Shown here in pieces: positions 1 through 6,111 of a stretch of 8,324 nucleotides of DNA. Source of the stretch: Bacteroidota bacterium (lineage in GTDB: Bacteria > Bacteroidota > Bacteroidia > Bacteroidales > UBA10428); contig JAHEEB010000134.1 of the NCBI GenBank assembly GCA_024640925.1, positions 1 to 8,324 of the forward strand. Direction: 5' to 3'. The notes below the pieces were generated by a model, which did not search any database, had not been told where the DNA came from, and was given only the letters and a program-made list of their open reading frames with translations. Position 1 is the first letter of the stretch. Each line of letters opens with the position of its first letter. Made by a program: the position numbers and the translations under genes.

Positions 1-214
1 CAGGCGAAAACAATAAATAACACATAACAATTGACCAAATAATTGTTTTATAGTAATTTTTAAATATTTGTTTGAAAATCATCAGGAATTCTGTTTTTTA
101 ATAGCATGCAAACATAGTAAAGCATGTTCTTATTTACCAGATAGTATCCGAAATTAAAACCAACATTAACATTTTTTATTAATTTAACCGATACTAAAAG
201 ACGAAGTCTAAAAC
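1..214. other. Non-coding region upstream of the histidine kinase
   Basis: This AT-rich stretch holds no convincing gene. All three forward frames hit a stop codon within the first 27 bases, so a few C-terminal codons of an upstream gene could be present but cannot be assigned. A weak promoter candidate is TTG at 31-33, 20 nt, then TAATTTTT at 54-61, which matches the Bacteroidota pattern except for the last base. An imperfect inverted repeat (AACAT at 111-115, ATGTT at 124-128) is too short to name. No ribosome binding site is seen before the ATG at 215. Confidence 0.4.
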
Positions 215-1597
215 ATGAATTTTAGGAAAGAGTTTAAAGAACTCATTAATAAAATAGAGGTAAGTATTGAGAATAAACTTGGAAAAAGGGGTATTCTGGA
301 AAAGGATGGTATGTTGTACATACGCGAGAAACTTTTTCTGGTAAGTTTATTGTTTTTAACTGTTATTGGTATTCTTGCTTATATACCATCTGCAATTATT
401 GCACTTCATGAAAAAAGATGGATGCTGTTATTTATTGATACAAGTGCATTGATGGTTATGATAGTTTTTATTATTTCTGATTTACTTCCGGCCAAGGTTA
501 GAAAGCCTTTATTGTTGGTAGTTATACAGCTGTTAGGAACCCTATTGCTTATTTCTTTAGGTCCTCTGAGTACAGGACTTATCTGGCTTATCGCTTTTTC
601 TGTCATTACTACAATATTTTATACATATAAACAAGCATTTATATCTATTCTTATAAATCTGTTTACACTAGTAATTTTAGGGATATTTATTAAGGAAAAA
701 TTCTTTGACACGTTAATAACTGATTATACAATAGGTAGATGGATGGTGGTTTCCATTAATTTTCTTATGATTAACCTGCTTATTGTTTCGTCTCTTTCAT
801 ATTTTATACATGATTTGGAACGCTCGTTAACCCGCGAAAAAGATTTACAGCAGAAGTTAAGAAAGAAAAGTGAACGTTTGATTGATGCTAAGGTTAAAGC
901 AGAAGAATCGGATCAGTTGAAATCTGCATTTTTGGCAAATATAAGTCACGAATTCAGAACCCCGATGAATGCGATTATAGGTTTTACCGAAATAATGCTC
1001 TACACCAGCACTGATGAGGAAAAACGAAAAAGGTACCTTGAAAATATTCAAAAAAGCAGCGAACAGCTTTTGCAGATTATTCACAACACCATTGAATATT
1101 CAAAGATTGAAATGGGTACCATTAAATTGCATAATGTTAAATTTCAGATTAATGAAATTTTATATACTCTGCTAGAACAATTAAAATATCTTTGTCCACC
1201 TGGTATTAGTTATGTTCTGGAAGGAGTGCATCCAACCAGGAAAAATTATATTTATGCAGATAGAGAAAGGTTGATGCAAATTCTTTTAAATCTGATTACC
1301 AATGCTTTTAAGTTTACCGATAATGGAAAAGTATCTTTTGGATTGATGGAATCAGCTCATAAGGGTTATTACAAGTTTTTTGTTAAAGATACAGGCATTG
1401 GAATTCGCAAAGAAAGACAGAAAGATATTTTCACTCGTTTTCATAAAGAAGATGATTTTAAAAATGGAACAGGTTTGGGACTTTCAATAAGCGCTACTCT
1501 GATTGTTCATATGGGAGGTAGAATTTGGCTGGAATCAGAATCTGGTATAGGAACTACCTTTTATTTTATATTACCAATTAATATGATAGAGGAATAA
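215..1597 (+). CDS. Membrane-bound sensor histidine kinase, hybrid domains absent
   Basis: This is a 460-residue two-component sensor kinase of the inner membrane. The N-terminus (about 1-40) is cytoplasmic and basic. Six hydrophobic helices follow at about 41-63, 69-90, 97-116, 119-137, 141-160 and 174-198, with almost no extracytoplasmic loop, so any signal is probably sensed in or near the membrane. A charged coiled-coil linker (199-235) leads to the HisKA domain with H-box SHEFRTP and phospho-acceptor His245. The HATPase_c domain shows the N-box (N359, N363), G1 box DTGIG (392-396), F-box region (about 406-410) and G2 box GTGLGL (418-423), so all catalytic motifs are intact. There is no receiver, PAS or HAMP domain, and no response regulator gene is adjacent, which makes it an orphan kinase in this window. 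The gene converges on the ComF gene with an 11-bp gap. The ligand and partner are unknown. Confidence 0.95.
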   Translation: MNFRKEFKELINKIEVSIENKLGKRGILEKDGMLYIREKLFLVSLLFLTVIGILAYIPSAIIALHEKRWMLLFIDTSALMVMIVFIISDLLPAKVRKPLLLVVIQLLGTLLLISLGPLSTGLIWLIAFSVITTIFYTYKQAFISILINLFTLVILGIFIKEKFFDTLITDYTIGRWMVVSINFLMINLLIVSSLSYFIHDLERSLTREKDLQQKLRKKSERLIDAKVKAEESDQLKSAFLANISHEFRTPMNAIIGFTEIMLYTSTDEEKRKRYLENIQKSSEQLLQIIHNTIEYSKIEMGTIKLHNVKFQINEILYTLLEQLKYLCPPGISYVLEGVHPTRKNYIYADRERLMQILLNLITNAFKFTDNGKVSFGLMESAHKGYYKFFVKDTGIGIRKERQKDIFTRFHKEDDFKNGTGLGLSISATLIVHMGGRIWLESESGIGTTFYFILPINMIEE

Positions 1598-1608
1598 TCA
1601 TTATAAGT

Positions 1609-2298
1609 TTAAGCGCAAGCTAACGCGGCAATTGAAACTTTAACTCCTTTAATTTTTAGCAATTCATTTATTAGTGATTCTGTTGTTGATCCTGTGGTAA
1701 TTACATCGTCAACAACCAAGATATGTTTATTTTCTATCATTTCAGGTTTAATCACCTGAAAAATATTTTCTACATTTTGCCATCGCTCATATCTTCCTTT
1801 TCTGGTTTGAGTTTTTGTAAAATATATACGTTTAACGGCATTTTTTACAATAGGTTTGTTCATTATTTCTGCTATGCCAATAGCCAACATTTCGCTTTGA
1901 TTATATCCTCTTAAACGTTCTTTTCGAACGTGCAAGGGCACAGGCATTATTAATTCTATTTCGTTATAGTTGCTTAGCAGCTTTTGTCCGTAATATTGAC
2001 CAAGAAGTATTCCAATTTCTTTTCTTCCTTTATACTTCAAATGATATAGTATTTGCTGGTATTTACTTCCTTTTTCAAAATAAAGAAAAGCAGATGCTTT
2101 CTCAATTTTAGCCCTGCCCCATAACAGTTTTTCTACCGGATTATCTGGTTGTTGCCAGAAATTTGTAAGTGGCAAATCAATCAGGCATTTTGTACACAAA
2201 TGTTTTTCGTTTCCAACAAGAGGACGATTACAAGCAATACATAATTCCGGAAATAATATTCTCAGGAATGCATAGAAATATTTTTTAATTACTTCCAA
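1609..2298 (-). CDS. ComF family protein (phosphoribosyltransferase fold), TTG start
   Basis: This 229-residue protein belongs to the ComF/GntX family, whose members have a PRTase fold and are linked to DNA uptake in competent bacteria; the reaction is not known. An N-terminal four-cysteine zinc-finger-like motif is visible (C20, C23, C35, C38). Next come the family signatures PVPLH (119-123), RGYNQSE (130-136) and TQTRKGR (163-169), and then the PRPP-binding loop VVDDVITTGST (195-205). The length is normal for the family. The reading frame is open to about 2331 but contains no ATG; the best start is TTG at 2298-2296, which leaves a usual short leader before the first cysteines. Its 5' end lies 48 bp after the OsmC-type gene on the same strand, so cotranscription is likely. 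No Shine-Dalgarno sequence is seen, as is common in Bacteroidota. Confidence 0.93.
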   Translation of the reverse strand: MEVIKKYFYAFLRILFPELCIACNRPLVGNEKHLCTKCLIDLPLTNFWQQPDNPVEKLLWGRAKIEKASAFLYFEKGSKYQQILYHLKYKGRKEIGILLGQYYGQKLLSNYNEIELIMPVPLHVRKERLRGYNQSEMLAIGIAEIMNKPIVKNAVKRIYFTKTQTRKGRYERWQNVENIFQVIKPEMIENKHILVVDDVITTGSTTESLINELLKIKGVKVSIAALACA

Positions 2299-2346
2299 AT
2301 CTGATGTTATAGTAGAATGAGTTTTGCTTTAAAGATATGAATATAT

Positions 2347-2760
2347 TTATTTTATTCTTATTTCATAACTTGTTTTAACTGCTTTTTGTAATGTGGCATA
2401 CACTCCACAATACCGTTCCAATGATAGGTCTATTGCTTTTTGTAATTTTTCCACAGGCAAATTTTCTCCCTTGAATTCGTAAATCAAATGAATATTGGAA
2501 TAGTGCTTTGGATGTTCTTCGGTGAGTTCAGATTCTATTCTAACATTAAAATTTTCAATGCTAACTCTCATTTTGGCTAGTATTGAAACTACATCCATAC
2601 CGGTGCATCCTGCTAAAGCTAACATTAATAAGGGTTTTGGACGGGGACCTTTATTTTTACCGCCAGTCTCTTCATTGGCATCTACTACTATCTTATGGCC
2701 ATTTATTTCAGCTTCGAAACTCATATCACCAGCCCATTTTGCTACTAAACTATCATTCAT
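2347..2760 (-). CDS. OsmC family protein (thiol-dependent peroxidase-like)
   Basis: This 137-residue cytoplasmic protein of the OsmC/Ohr superfamily is closest in layout to the YhfA-like branch. Characterised OsmC and Ohr members reduce organic hydroperoxides with two cysteines. Here Cys52 sits in the motif ALAGCTGMDV at the start of the central helix, and Cys118 sits in RYCGVYATL; this is the spacing expected for the peroxidatic and resolving cysteines. The GPRPKPLLMLALAGC stretch (38-52) is typical of the family. The YhfA-like branch has no settled function, so peroxidase activity is inferred. It is probably the first gene of a two-gene unit with the ComF gene. A weak promoter for the minus strand (TTG, 19 nt, TAAATATA) lies in the region upstream of 2760. 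The start ATG has no evident ribosome binding site. Confidence 0.93.
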   Translation of the reverse strand: MNDSLVAKWAGDMSFEAEINGHKIVVDANEETGGKNKGPRPKPLLMLALAGCTGMDVVSILAKMRVSIENFNVRIESELTEEHPKHYSNIHLIYEFKGENLPVEKLQKAIDLSLERYCGVYATLQKAVKTSYEIRIK

Positions 2761-2888
2761 AAAGTTTTGTTTTATATTTACCGATTATCTAATTCAAAGC
2801 AACAATTTGAAATGATAAAGGTTCAGTTGGTAAAGATTTGAATTTTACTTTTTTAAATGATTTTTAAGTTACTAATTTTTTATGGACA

Positions 2889-3515
2889 ATGGGAGAGTTT
2901 GCACCAATTGTATATGGTGAAATGGCTGGTTTTATGAAAGGAATAGCAACAGATCGAGAATTGTGGAAAGTATCGCAAAAGATGAACTATTCCGGTAAGA
3001 ATGGAGAATATCTGATTGGTTTTGGAGTTGGTTTTACGAATGGACAATCTGTTAGAAAACAATTAAAGCAAAAGTCATCAGCCAAGCTATTTAACGACAA
3101 TATTAACACTCTTAAAAAGCTTCTGGATAAAAGGGGAATATGGTGGTATGGTCCACTTCTTCAAAAGATTGATGCTTTTATAATAGATATTGATAGTTGG
3201 AACTCAAAAAATATTCCTGTGGAAATCTATAATGAGACCCTTAATTGTATTAATCAAAAAAAAACACAAAGGGCTGTTGAAACGATAAGAAGTTATTATG
3301 AGAAAAACAATAATCTGAAAACAATACTTGAATTTGAAGCTATAGTTGATTTGCTGATTGATTGCAGAAGAAAAAAAAGAAAAGGACAAATAGGAACTGA
3401 TGAAAGCCAAAAAATAAAAAAACAGATTGAAATAAACCTGATTGAGTGGTTAAGTTGCAATAAAGAAAATTCTTCACTCAAAAAGGGTGGTTATAATCCT
3501 GATTCAGAATTATAA
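2889..3515 (+). CDS. Hypothetical protein, unrecognised family
   Basis: I do not recognise this 208-residue protein. It has no signal peptide and no clear membrane helix. Residues 1-60 are rich in Gly and aromatic residues (GEMAGFMKGIA, YLIGFGVGFTNGQ) and look compact. Residues 63-160 appear mostly helical, with a WWYGPLLQKID patch at 85-95. A very basic stretch lies at 160-167, followed by a charged C-terminal helix (171-192). The ATG at 2889 is the first in-frame start after a stop at 2865-2867; a second ATG at 2882 is out of frame. The gene stands alone between two minus-strand genes and shares its 3' end with a hairpin. Two long A-runs lie inside the gene (3256-3264 and 3371-3378). The long open frame, normal protein-like composition and flanking gene spacing support it as a real gene; function cannot be inferred. 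Confidence 0.75.
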   Translation: MGEFAPIVYGEMAGFMKGIATDRELWKVSQKMNYSGKNGEYLIGFGVGFTNGQSVRKQLKQKSSAKLFNDNINTLKKLLDKRGIWWYGPLLQKIDAFIIDIDSWNSKNIPVEIYNETLNCINQKKTQRAVETIRSYYEKNNNLKTILEFEAIVDLLIDCRRKKRKGQIGTDESQKIKKQIEINLIEWLSCNKENSSLKKGGYNPDSEL

Positions 3516-3517
3516 CC
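3489..3517. terminator. Hairpin shared by convergent gene ends (probable bidirectional terminator)
   Basis: A perfect 9-bp inverted repeat is present: GGTTATAAT at 3489-3497 and ATTATAACC at 3509-3517. Inside it a further CTG/CAG stem closes on the loop ATT, separated by one C/A mismatch, so the whole element folds as a nearly continuous hairpin. The stop codon of the unknown plus-strand gene lies in the 3' arm. On the minus strand the hairpin is followed after four bases by five T, which suits termination of the QorB-like gene at 3544; on the plus strand the T-run is poor. Termination is inferred. Confidence 0.6.
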
Positions 3518-3543
3518 ATTTCATAAAGTAATTGTTAGTATTA

Positions 3544-4425
3544 TTATTTAATATAAACTTCCCTTAAGTATTTTTCAATATCGGTACATTCTCTTTTAAG
3601 CAACTTAGAAAGAGTTTTATCGCAGAAATCAAATTCATTCTGCCTTATACCTTCAGAACATCCTGCAAACATATTGACATAAGCTTCTGGAACGCCCGCC
3701 TTTAATAGTGTACTTTTATATTCCTCGTTGGAAGGAGAAATATAGGTAATATTTTTTCCTGTTAATTGTGATAAAATGATTGCTATATCATAAAAATTGT
3801 AAAGCTTATCAGCAACAAAGTTGTATGTCTTGTTTTCATGTCCTTTTGAAGTAAGTATTTCTACTGCTCCTTCAGCTAAATCGGAACGCAAAGTGAAAGC
3901 AACTTTGTTATTACCGGCTGGCAAATAGATTGAGCCTGTTTCAAAAAACAGATTACCTAAAAGAACAGGTAAAAAATCTGTATAAAGTCCATGTTTTAAA
4001 ATGGTATAAGCTATTCCCGATTCTTTTATAAGTTTTTCAGTATATACATGCGCTTTTGTTAAAAAACTAATTGGAGAATTTTCGAGATCATTTTTTCTTT
4101 GGAAGCTGGTATATATTATATTCTTTACCTTGTCTTCAACAGCAGCTTTTACAACATTTTCGTGTTGAATTTCCCTATCGGTCATGGCATTTGTGGAGAT
4201 AAAATACAATTTATCAATTCCTTTAAATGCGTTCAGCAAAGAGTTGTATTTGCCATAATCGCCCTGTTGAATTGTTATTCCAGCCTTTTTAAAATCCACA
4301 GCCTTTGTAGTATCTCTTACCAAAACTGAAATATTTTTTGGGTCTGTTTTTTTCAGAAGCAAATTTACTACTTCTGTCCCTAGTTTTCCGGTAGCACCGG
4401 TTACAAGAATTTTTTCCATTTCCAT
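3544..4425 (-). CDS. QorB-like NAD(P)H:quinone oxidoreductase, NmrA/atypical SDR family
   Basis: This 293-residue soluble Rossmann-fold protein belongs to the NmrA-like, atypical short-chain dehydrogenase group and resembles E. coli QorB (YtfG), an NADPH-dependent quinone reductase. The dinucleotide-binding motif GATGKLG (10-16) follows the first strand. VRD (36-38) places an arginine suited to NADPH after the second strand, GDY lies at 55-57 and YTS at 105-107. The classic SDR Tyr-x3-Lys pair is absent, as in this group. The C-terminal segment with CDKTLSKLL (268-276) parallels the end of QorB. The first ATG (4425) is chosen; a second ATG six bases on (Met3) is possible. An HxlR-family regulator is divergently encoded, the same arrangement as ytfG/ytfH, which supports a role in quinone or electrophile detoxification. 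The exact substrate is unproven. Confidence 0.88.
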   Translation of the reverse strand: MEMEKILVTGATGKLGTEVVNLLLKKTDPKNISVLVRDTTKAVDFKKAGITIQQGDYGKYNSLLNAFKGIDKLYFISTNAMTDREIQHENVVKAAVEDKVKNIIYTSFQRKNDLENSPISFLTKAHVYTEKLIKESGIAYTILKHGLYTDFLPVLLGNLFFETGSIYLPAGNNKVAFTLRSDLAEGAVEILTSKGHENKTYNFVADKLYNFYDIAIILSQLTGKNITYISPSNEEYKSTLLKAGVPEAYVNMFAGCSEGIRQNEFDFCDKTLSKLLKRECTDIEKYLREVYIK

Positions 4426-4453
4426 AATTTTAATTTACTATAAAAAATATATT

Positions 4454-4470
4454 AGTTACTTTTGGTAAGT
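4454..4470. promoter_or_regulatory. Candidate HxlR operator 1, on the reductase side
   Basis: This imperfect palindrome, AGTTAC-TTTTG-GTAAGT, begins one base downstream of the -7 box of the reductase promoter on the minus strand and so covers the predicted transcription start. Extended by one base (4453-4470), it is nearly the reverse complement of the second palindrome at 4523-4541. HxlR/DUF24 regulators bind such short dyads as dimers, and this position would block transcription. Binding by the adjacent regulator is inferred. Confidence 0.6.
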
Positions 4471-4501
4471 CAAAGATAAAAAGTTAGTTTACCTTAAACA
4501 A
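4471..4501 (-). promoter_or_regulatory. Promoter of the QorB-like gene (Bacteroidota -33/-7)
   Basis: Read on the minus strand, TTG lies at 4501-4499, followed by a 20-nt spacer and a perfect TATCTTTG at 4478-4471. This matches the primary sigma factor consensus of Bacteroidota in both elements and in spacing. Transcription should start near 4465 and give a leader of about 40 nt before the ATG at 4425. The operator palindrome at 4454-4470 abuts the -7 box. Confidence 0.7.
4487..4499. repeat. Central inverted repeat in the divergent spacer
   Basis: The repeat GTTTA-CCT-TAAAC is a perfect 5-bp dyad with a 3-nt centre. It lies between the two larger palindromes and within the -33 to -7 spacer of the reductase promoter. 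It differs in sequence from the flanking operators. It could be a further protein-binding site or a chance dyad in AT-rich DNA. Confidence 0.3.
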
Positions 4502-4522
4502 GAAGGTACTTGAAAGTGAGGG

Positions 4523-4540
4523 ACTTACTTTGAAGTAACT
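4523..4540. promoter_or_regulatory. Candidate HxlR operator 2, on the regulator side
   Basis: The palindrome ACTTAC-TTTGAA-GTAACT ends 24 bp before the ATG of the HxlR gene. Its reverse complement, extended by one base (TAGTTACTTCAAAGTAAGT), matches operator 1 in both outer arms. The placement suits negative autoregulation of the regulator. No convincing -33/-7 pair for the plus strand could be found; TTACTTTG at 4525-4532 is a one-mismatch -7 box inside the palindrome but lacks a TTG at the right distance. Confidence 0.55.
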
Positions 4541-4564
4541 ATTATTAAAAACCAATATATTAGA

Positions 4565-4939
4565 ATGGAAAAAATTTGTAAAAAAAATGAAGAATACGAT
4601 AGATGCCCTATTCGAAACATTCTTGATCGGTTTGGAGACAAATGGTCGATGCTTGTTATAATTTTATTGGGAAAAGAAGGAACCTTGCGTTTTAATCAAT
4701 TAAACAATCAGATAGGAGACATTTCGCAAAAAATGCTTACAGTTACTTTGCGTACGCTTGAGGCCGATGGTTTGGTAAGCAGAAAGATATATGCTGAAAT
4801 TCCTCCGAGGGTTGAATATTCCCTTACCACTATTGGAAAGGAACTGATACCTCATATCGAAAATCTTACCAAATGGGCATTAAAACACATGTCTGAAATT
4901 AAAAATTCGAGAGAAAGGTTTCACGAACAAAAAGTTTAA
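4565..4939 (+). CDS. HxlR (DUF24) family redox-sensing transcriptional regulator
   Basis: This 124-residue winged-helix DNA-binding protein is of the HxlR/DUF24 family, small cytoplasmic dimers that sense quinones, aldehydes or oxidants. Cys14 in RCPI, just before the first helix (LDRFGDKWSMLVIILL, 20-35), is the conserved sensor cysteine of the family (the same place as in YodB, HypR and QorR). A second cysteine, Cys5, is extra. The HTH covers about 41-70 (LRFNQL, SQKMLTVTLRTLEADGLV), and the wing is about 71-90 (RKIYAEIPPRVEYSLT). Family members commonly repress an adjacent oxidoreductase and lose DNA binding when the cysteine is modified. The divergent QorB-like gene and the paired palindromes at 4454-4470 and 4523-4540 fit this. 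The length is usual for the family. The start at 4565 is the first ATG and has no Shine-Dalgarno sequence. Confidence 0.95.
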   Translation: MEKICKKNEEYDRCPIRNILDRFGDKWSMLVIILLGKEGTLRFNQLNNQIGDISQKMLTVTLRTLEADGLVSRKIYAEIPPRVEYSLTTIGKELIPHIENLTKWALKHMSEIKNSRERFHEQKV

Positions 4940-5030
4940 AGTCAAACTATTTTTGTATTATGGTTGTTATTTAATAATTTAACTAAGTCAAAATTTTTTC
5001 TTTGATGAAGTTTCCAGGATTAATGTTTAA

Positions 5031-5061
5031 TTGATCAGAATATAGATATTTTATAATTTTA
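5031..5061 (+). promoter_or_regulatory. Candidate promoter of the Crp/Fnr-type gene
   Basis: TTG at 5031-5033, a 20-nt spacer and TAATTTTA at 5054-5061 match the Bacteroidota promoter pattern with one mismatch in the last base of the -7 box. The start would fall near 5067 and give a short leader of about 20 nt before the ATG at 5088. Because the DNA is very AT-rich, a chance match is possible. Confidence 0.4.
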
Positions 5062-5087
5062 GCTGAATTATTATATAAAAGTATGTC

Positions 5088-5795
5088 ATGATTAAGCAGA
5101 ATAATGATTTGATTGATCTTAAAGATTTTTTGGTTACAAAAACTGTTTTTAAACATTTGATTCCAAGTGAATTGGAGACTATACCAATAGAAGATGGGCC
5201 TTTAATTTATAAAAGGAATGAAATTATTTACGAAGAAGGTGGTCGGATAAACGGATTTTATTGTCTTGTTCGTGGTATAATTAAAATATATAAAACAGGG
5301 TTCGATGGGAAAGATCAAATTATTCGTTTTGCCAAACCTGGCGATATTATGGGATTTCGGTCAACCATTACCGGAGAGCTTGCATGTACTACCACAAAAG
5401 TTATTGAAGATGCTGCTATTTGCTATATTCCAGGCGAATTAGTCAAATCGTTTGTAAAATCGAACGGTGATTTTGCTATGGATCTTCTTGGGCTTGCTTG
5501 TCAGGAGTTAGGTGAATCGAACGATTATCTTACCGATATTGCCCAAAAATCGGTGCGTGAAAGATTGGCTGAAGTAATAATTCATTTGAAATGGACATTT
5601 AATCTGGATAACGATAATTTTCTTCAAATATCTCTTACAAGGGAAGAACTTGCTAATATTGTAGGAACTGCAACAGAATCGGTCATCAGACTTTTGTCAG
5701 AATTTCGACAAGATAAGCTTATTGAACTTCACGGTCGCAGAATTAAAATTCTTGATGAAGCCAAGCTCATTAAAATAAGTAATATGCATTATTGA
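5088..5795 (+). CDS. Crp/Fnr family transcriptional regulator
   Basis: This 235-residue cytoplasmic regulator has an N-terminal cyclic-nucleotide-binding-type jelly roll (about 22-120), a long dimerisation helix (about 125-155) and a C-terminal Crp-type winged helix (about 155-225). The helix-turn-helix shows LTREELANIVGTATESVIRLL (183-203), and HGRRIKIL (215-222) forms the wing. In the pocket, PGDIMGF (84-90) matches the beta-roll glycine, but the stretch ELACTTTKV (97-105) lacks the Arg-Ser pair that binds cAMP phosphate in E. coli CRP. The cysteines that hold the FNR iron-sulfur cluster are also missing (only C59, C100, C112 and C138 are present). The effector is therefore unknown; the protein may respond to another ligand or none. 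Such regulators are frequent in Bacteroidota and are often tied to oxygen, nitrosative or carbon stress. It appears to be monocistronic. Confidence 0.93.
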   Translation: MIKQNNDLIDLKDFLVTKTVFKHLIPSELETIPIEDGPLIYKRNEIIYEEGGRINGFYCLVRGIIKIYKTGFDGKDQIIRFAKPGDIMGFRSTITGELACTTTKVIEDAAICYIPGELVKSFVKSNGDFAMDLLGLACQELGESNDYLTDIAQKSVRERLAEVIIHLKWTFNLDNDNFLQISLTREELANIVGTATESVIRLLSEFRQDKLIELHGRRIKILDEAKLIKISNMHY

Positions 5796-5901
5796 TAAAC
5801 AATGTATTATCTTCCTTTCTGATAGAACCTTAATAACATTTATTCAAACTCGAATACCGAAATTCATCATTGAAATTAATATAGGTCTACAATAATTGTA
5901 A

Positions 5902-5918
5902 CAGAAATTTTATTTCTG
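5902..5918. repeat. Perfect inverted repeat, 7-bp arms
   Basis: CAGAAAT-TTT-ATTTCTG is an exact dyad with 7-bp arms. No T-run follows on the plus strand, so it is not a typical terminator for the Crp/Fnr gene. It lies about 55 bp upstream of the helicase -7 box, where an activator or repressor could bind. The role is unknown, and a weak transcript end for the upstream gene remains possible. Confidence 0.35.
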
Positions 5919-5971
5919 CGTAATAAATATGAATATGTTGAAATAAAAGTTATTATCAAAATAATTATTGA

Positions 5972-5979
5972 TATCTTTG
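5972..5979 (+). promoter_or_regulatory. Promoter -7 box of the DEAD-box helicase gene
   Basis: TATCTTTG, followed directly by CAGCC, is an exact match to the Bacteroidota -7 consensus TAnnTTTG and to the TATCTTTGC form often seen at strong promoters. A clear TTG at the usual distance is missing; the region near 5950 reads GTTATTATC. Transcription would start at about 5985, leaving a leader of about 140 nt. The weak -33 suggests either an activator or reliance on the -7 box. Confidence 0.6.
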
Positions 5980-6062
5980 CAGCCTCAAAAAATATTTTGG
6001 AAAACAGACTGTTAGTTCTCATTTTCAATTTATTAATTTTTTTAGTATTAATTAGAATAGTT

Positions 6063-6106
6063 CGGGTCCCTATAAAGTTTCTGGCTCAGGATTTTTGCAG
6101 GATCTG
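6063..6106 (+). promoter_or_regulatory. Long leader hairpin upstream of the helicase start (candidate cis-regulatory RNA)
   Basis: The RNA can fold into one long hairpin. An outer 7-bp helix pairs 6063-6069 (CGGGUCC) with 6100-6106 (GGAUCUG), including two G-U pairs. After a bulged C at 6070, a middle helix pairs 6073-6077 with 6093-6097. An inner 5-bp helix pairs 6079-6083 with 6087-6091 and closes on a GCU loop. The hairpin ends only five bases before the GGAGA ribosome binding site, leaving that site single-stranded when folded. UCC at 6067-6069 could instead pair with GGA of the site. Cold-induced helicases of other bacteria have long structured leaders; a similar role here is inference. 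I do not recognise a named RNA family. Confidence 0.5.
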
Positions 6107-6111
6107 TTCAC

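Noticed and set aside
1..30. Possible C-terminal end of an upstream gene, or a minus-strand gene start at 25-23
   Set aside because: Only a few codons are available in any frame, so nothing can be supported.
2522..2815. Plus-strand open frame opposite the OsmC-type gene
   Set aside because: It is a shadow of a conserved gene; the encoded peptide has no recognisable feature and overlaps the intergenic region by chance.
4487..4499. Central dyad GTTTA-CCT-TAAAC as a third copy of the HxlR operator
   Set aside because: Its arms differ from the AGTTAC/GTAAGT half-sites, so it is listed only as a repeat.
4985..5006. TCAAA...TTTGA repeat with T-run as a terminator for the HxlR gene
   Set aside because: The stem has only 5 A-T-rich pairs and the T-run lies in the loop rather than after the stem.
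6003..6013. AACAG-A-CTGTT dyad in the helicase leader
   Set aside because: A one-base loop cannot form as an RNA hairpin with the full stem, and a 5-bp dyad is expected by chance at this length.
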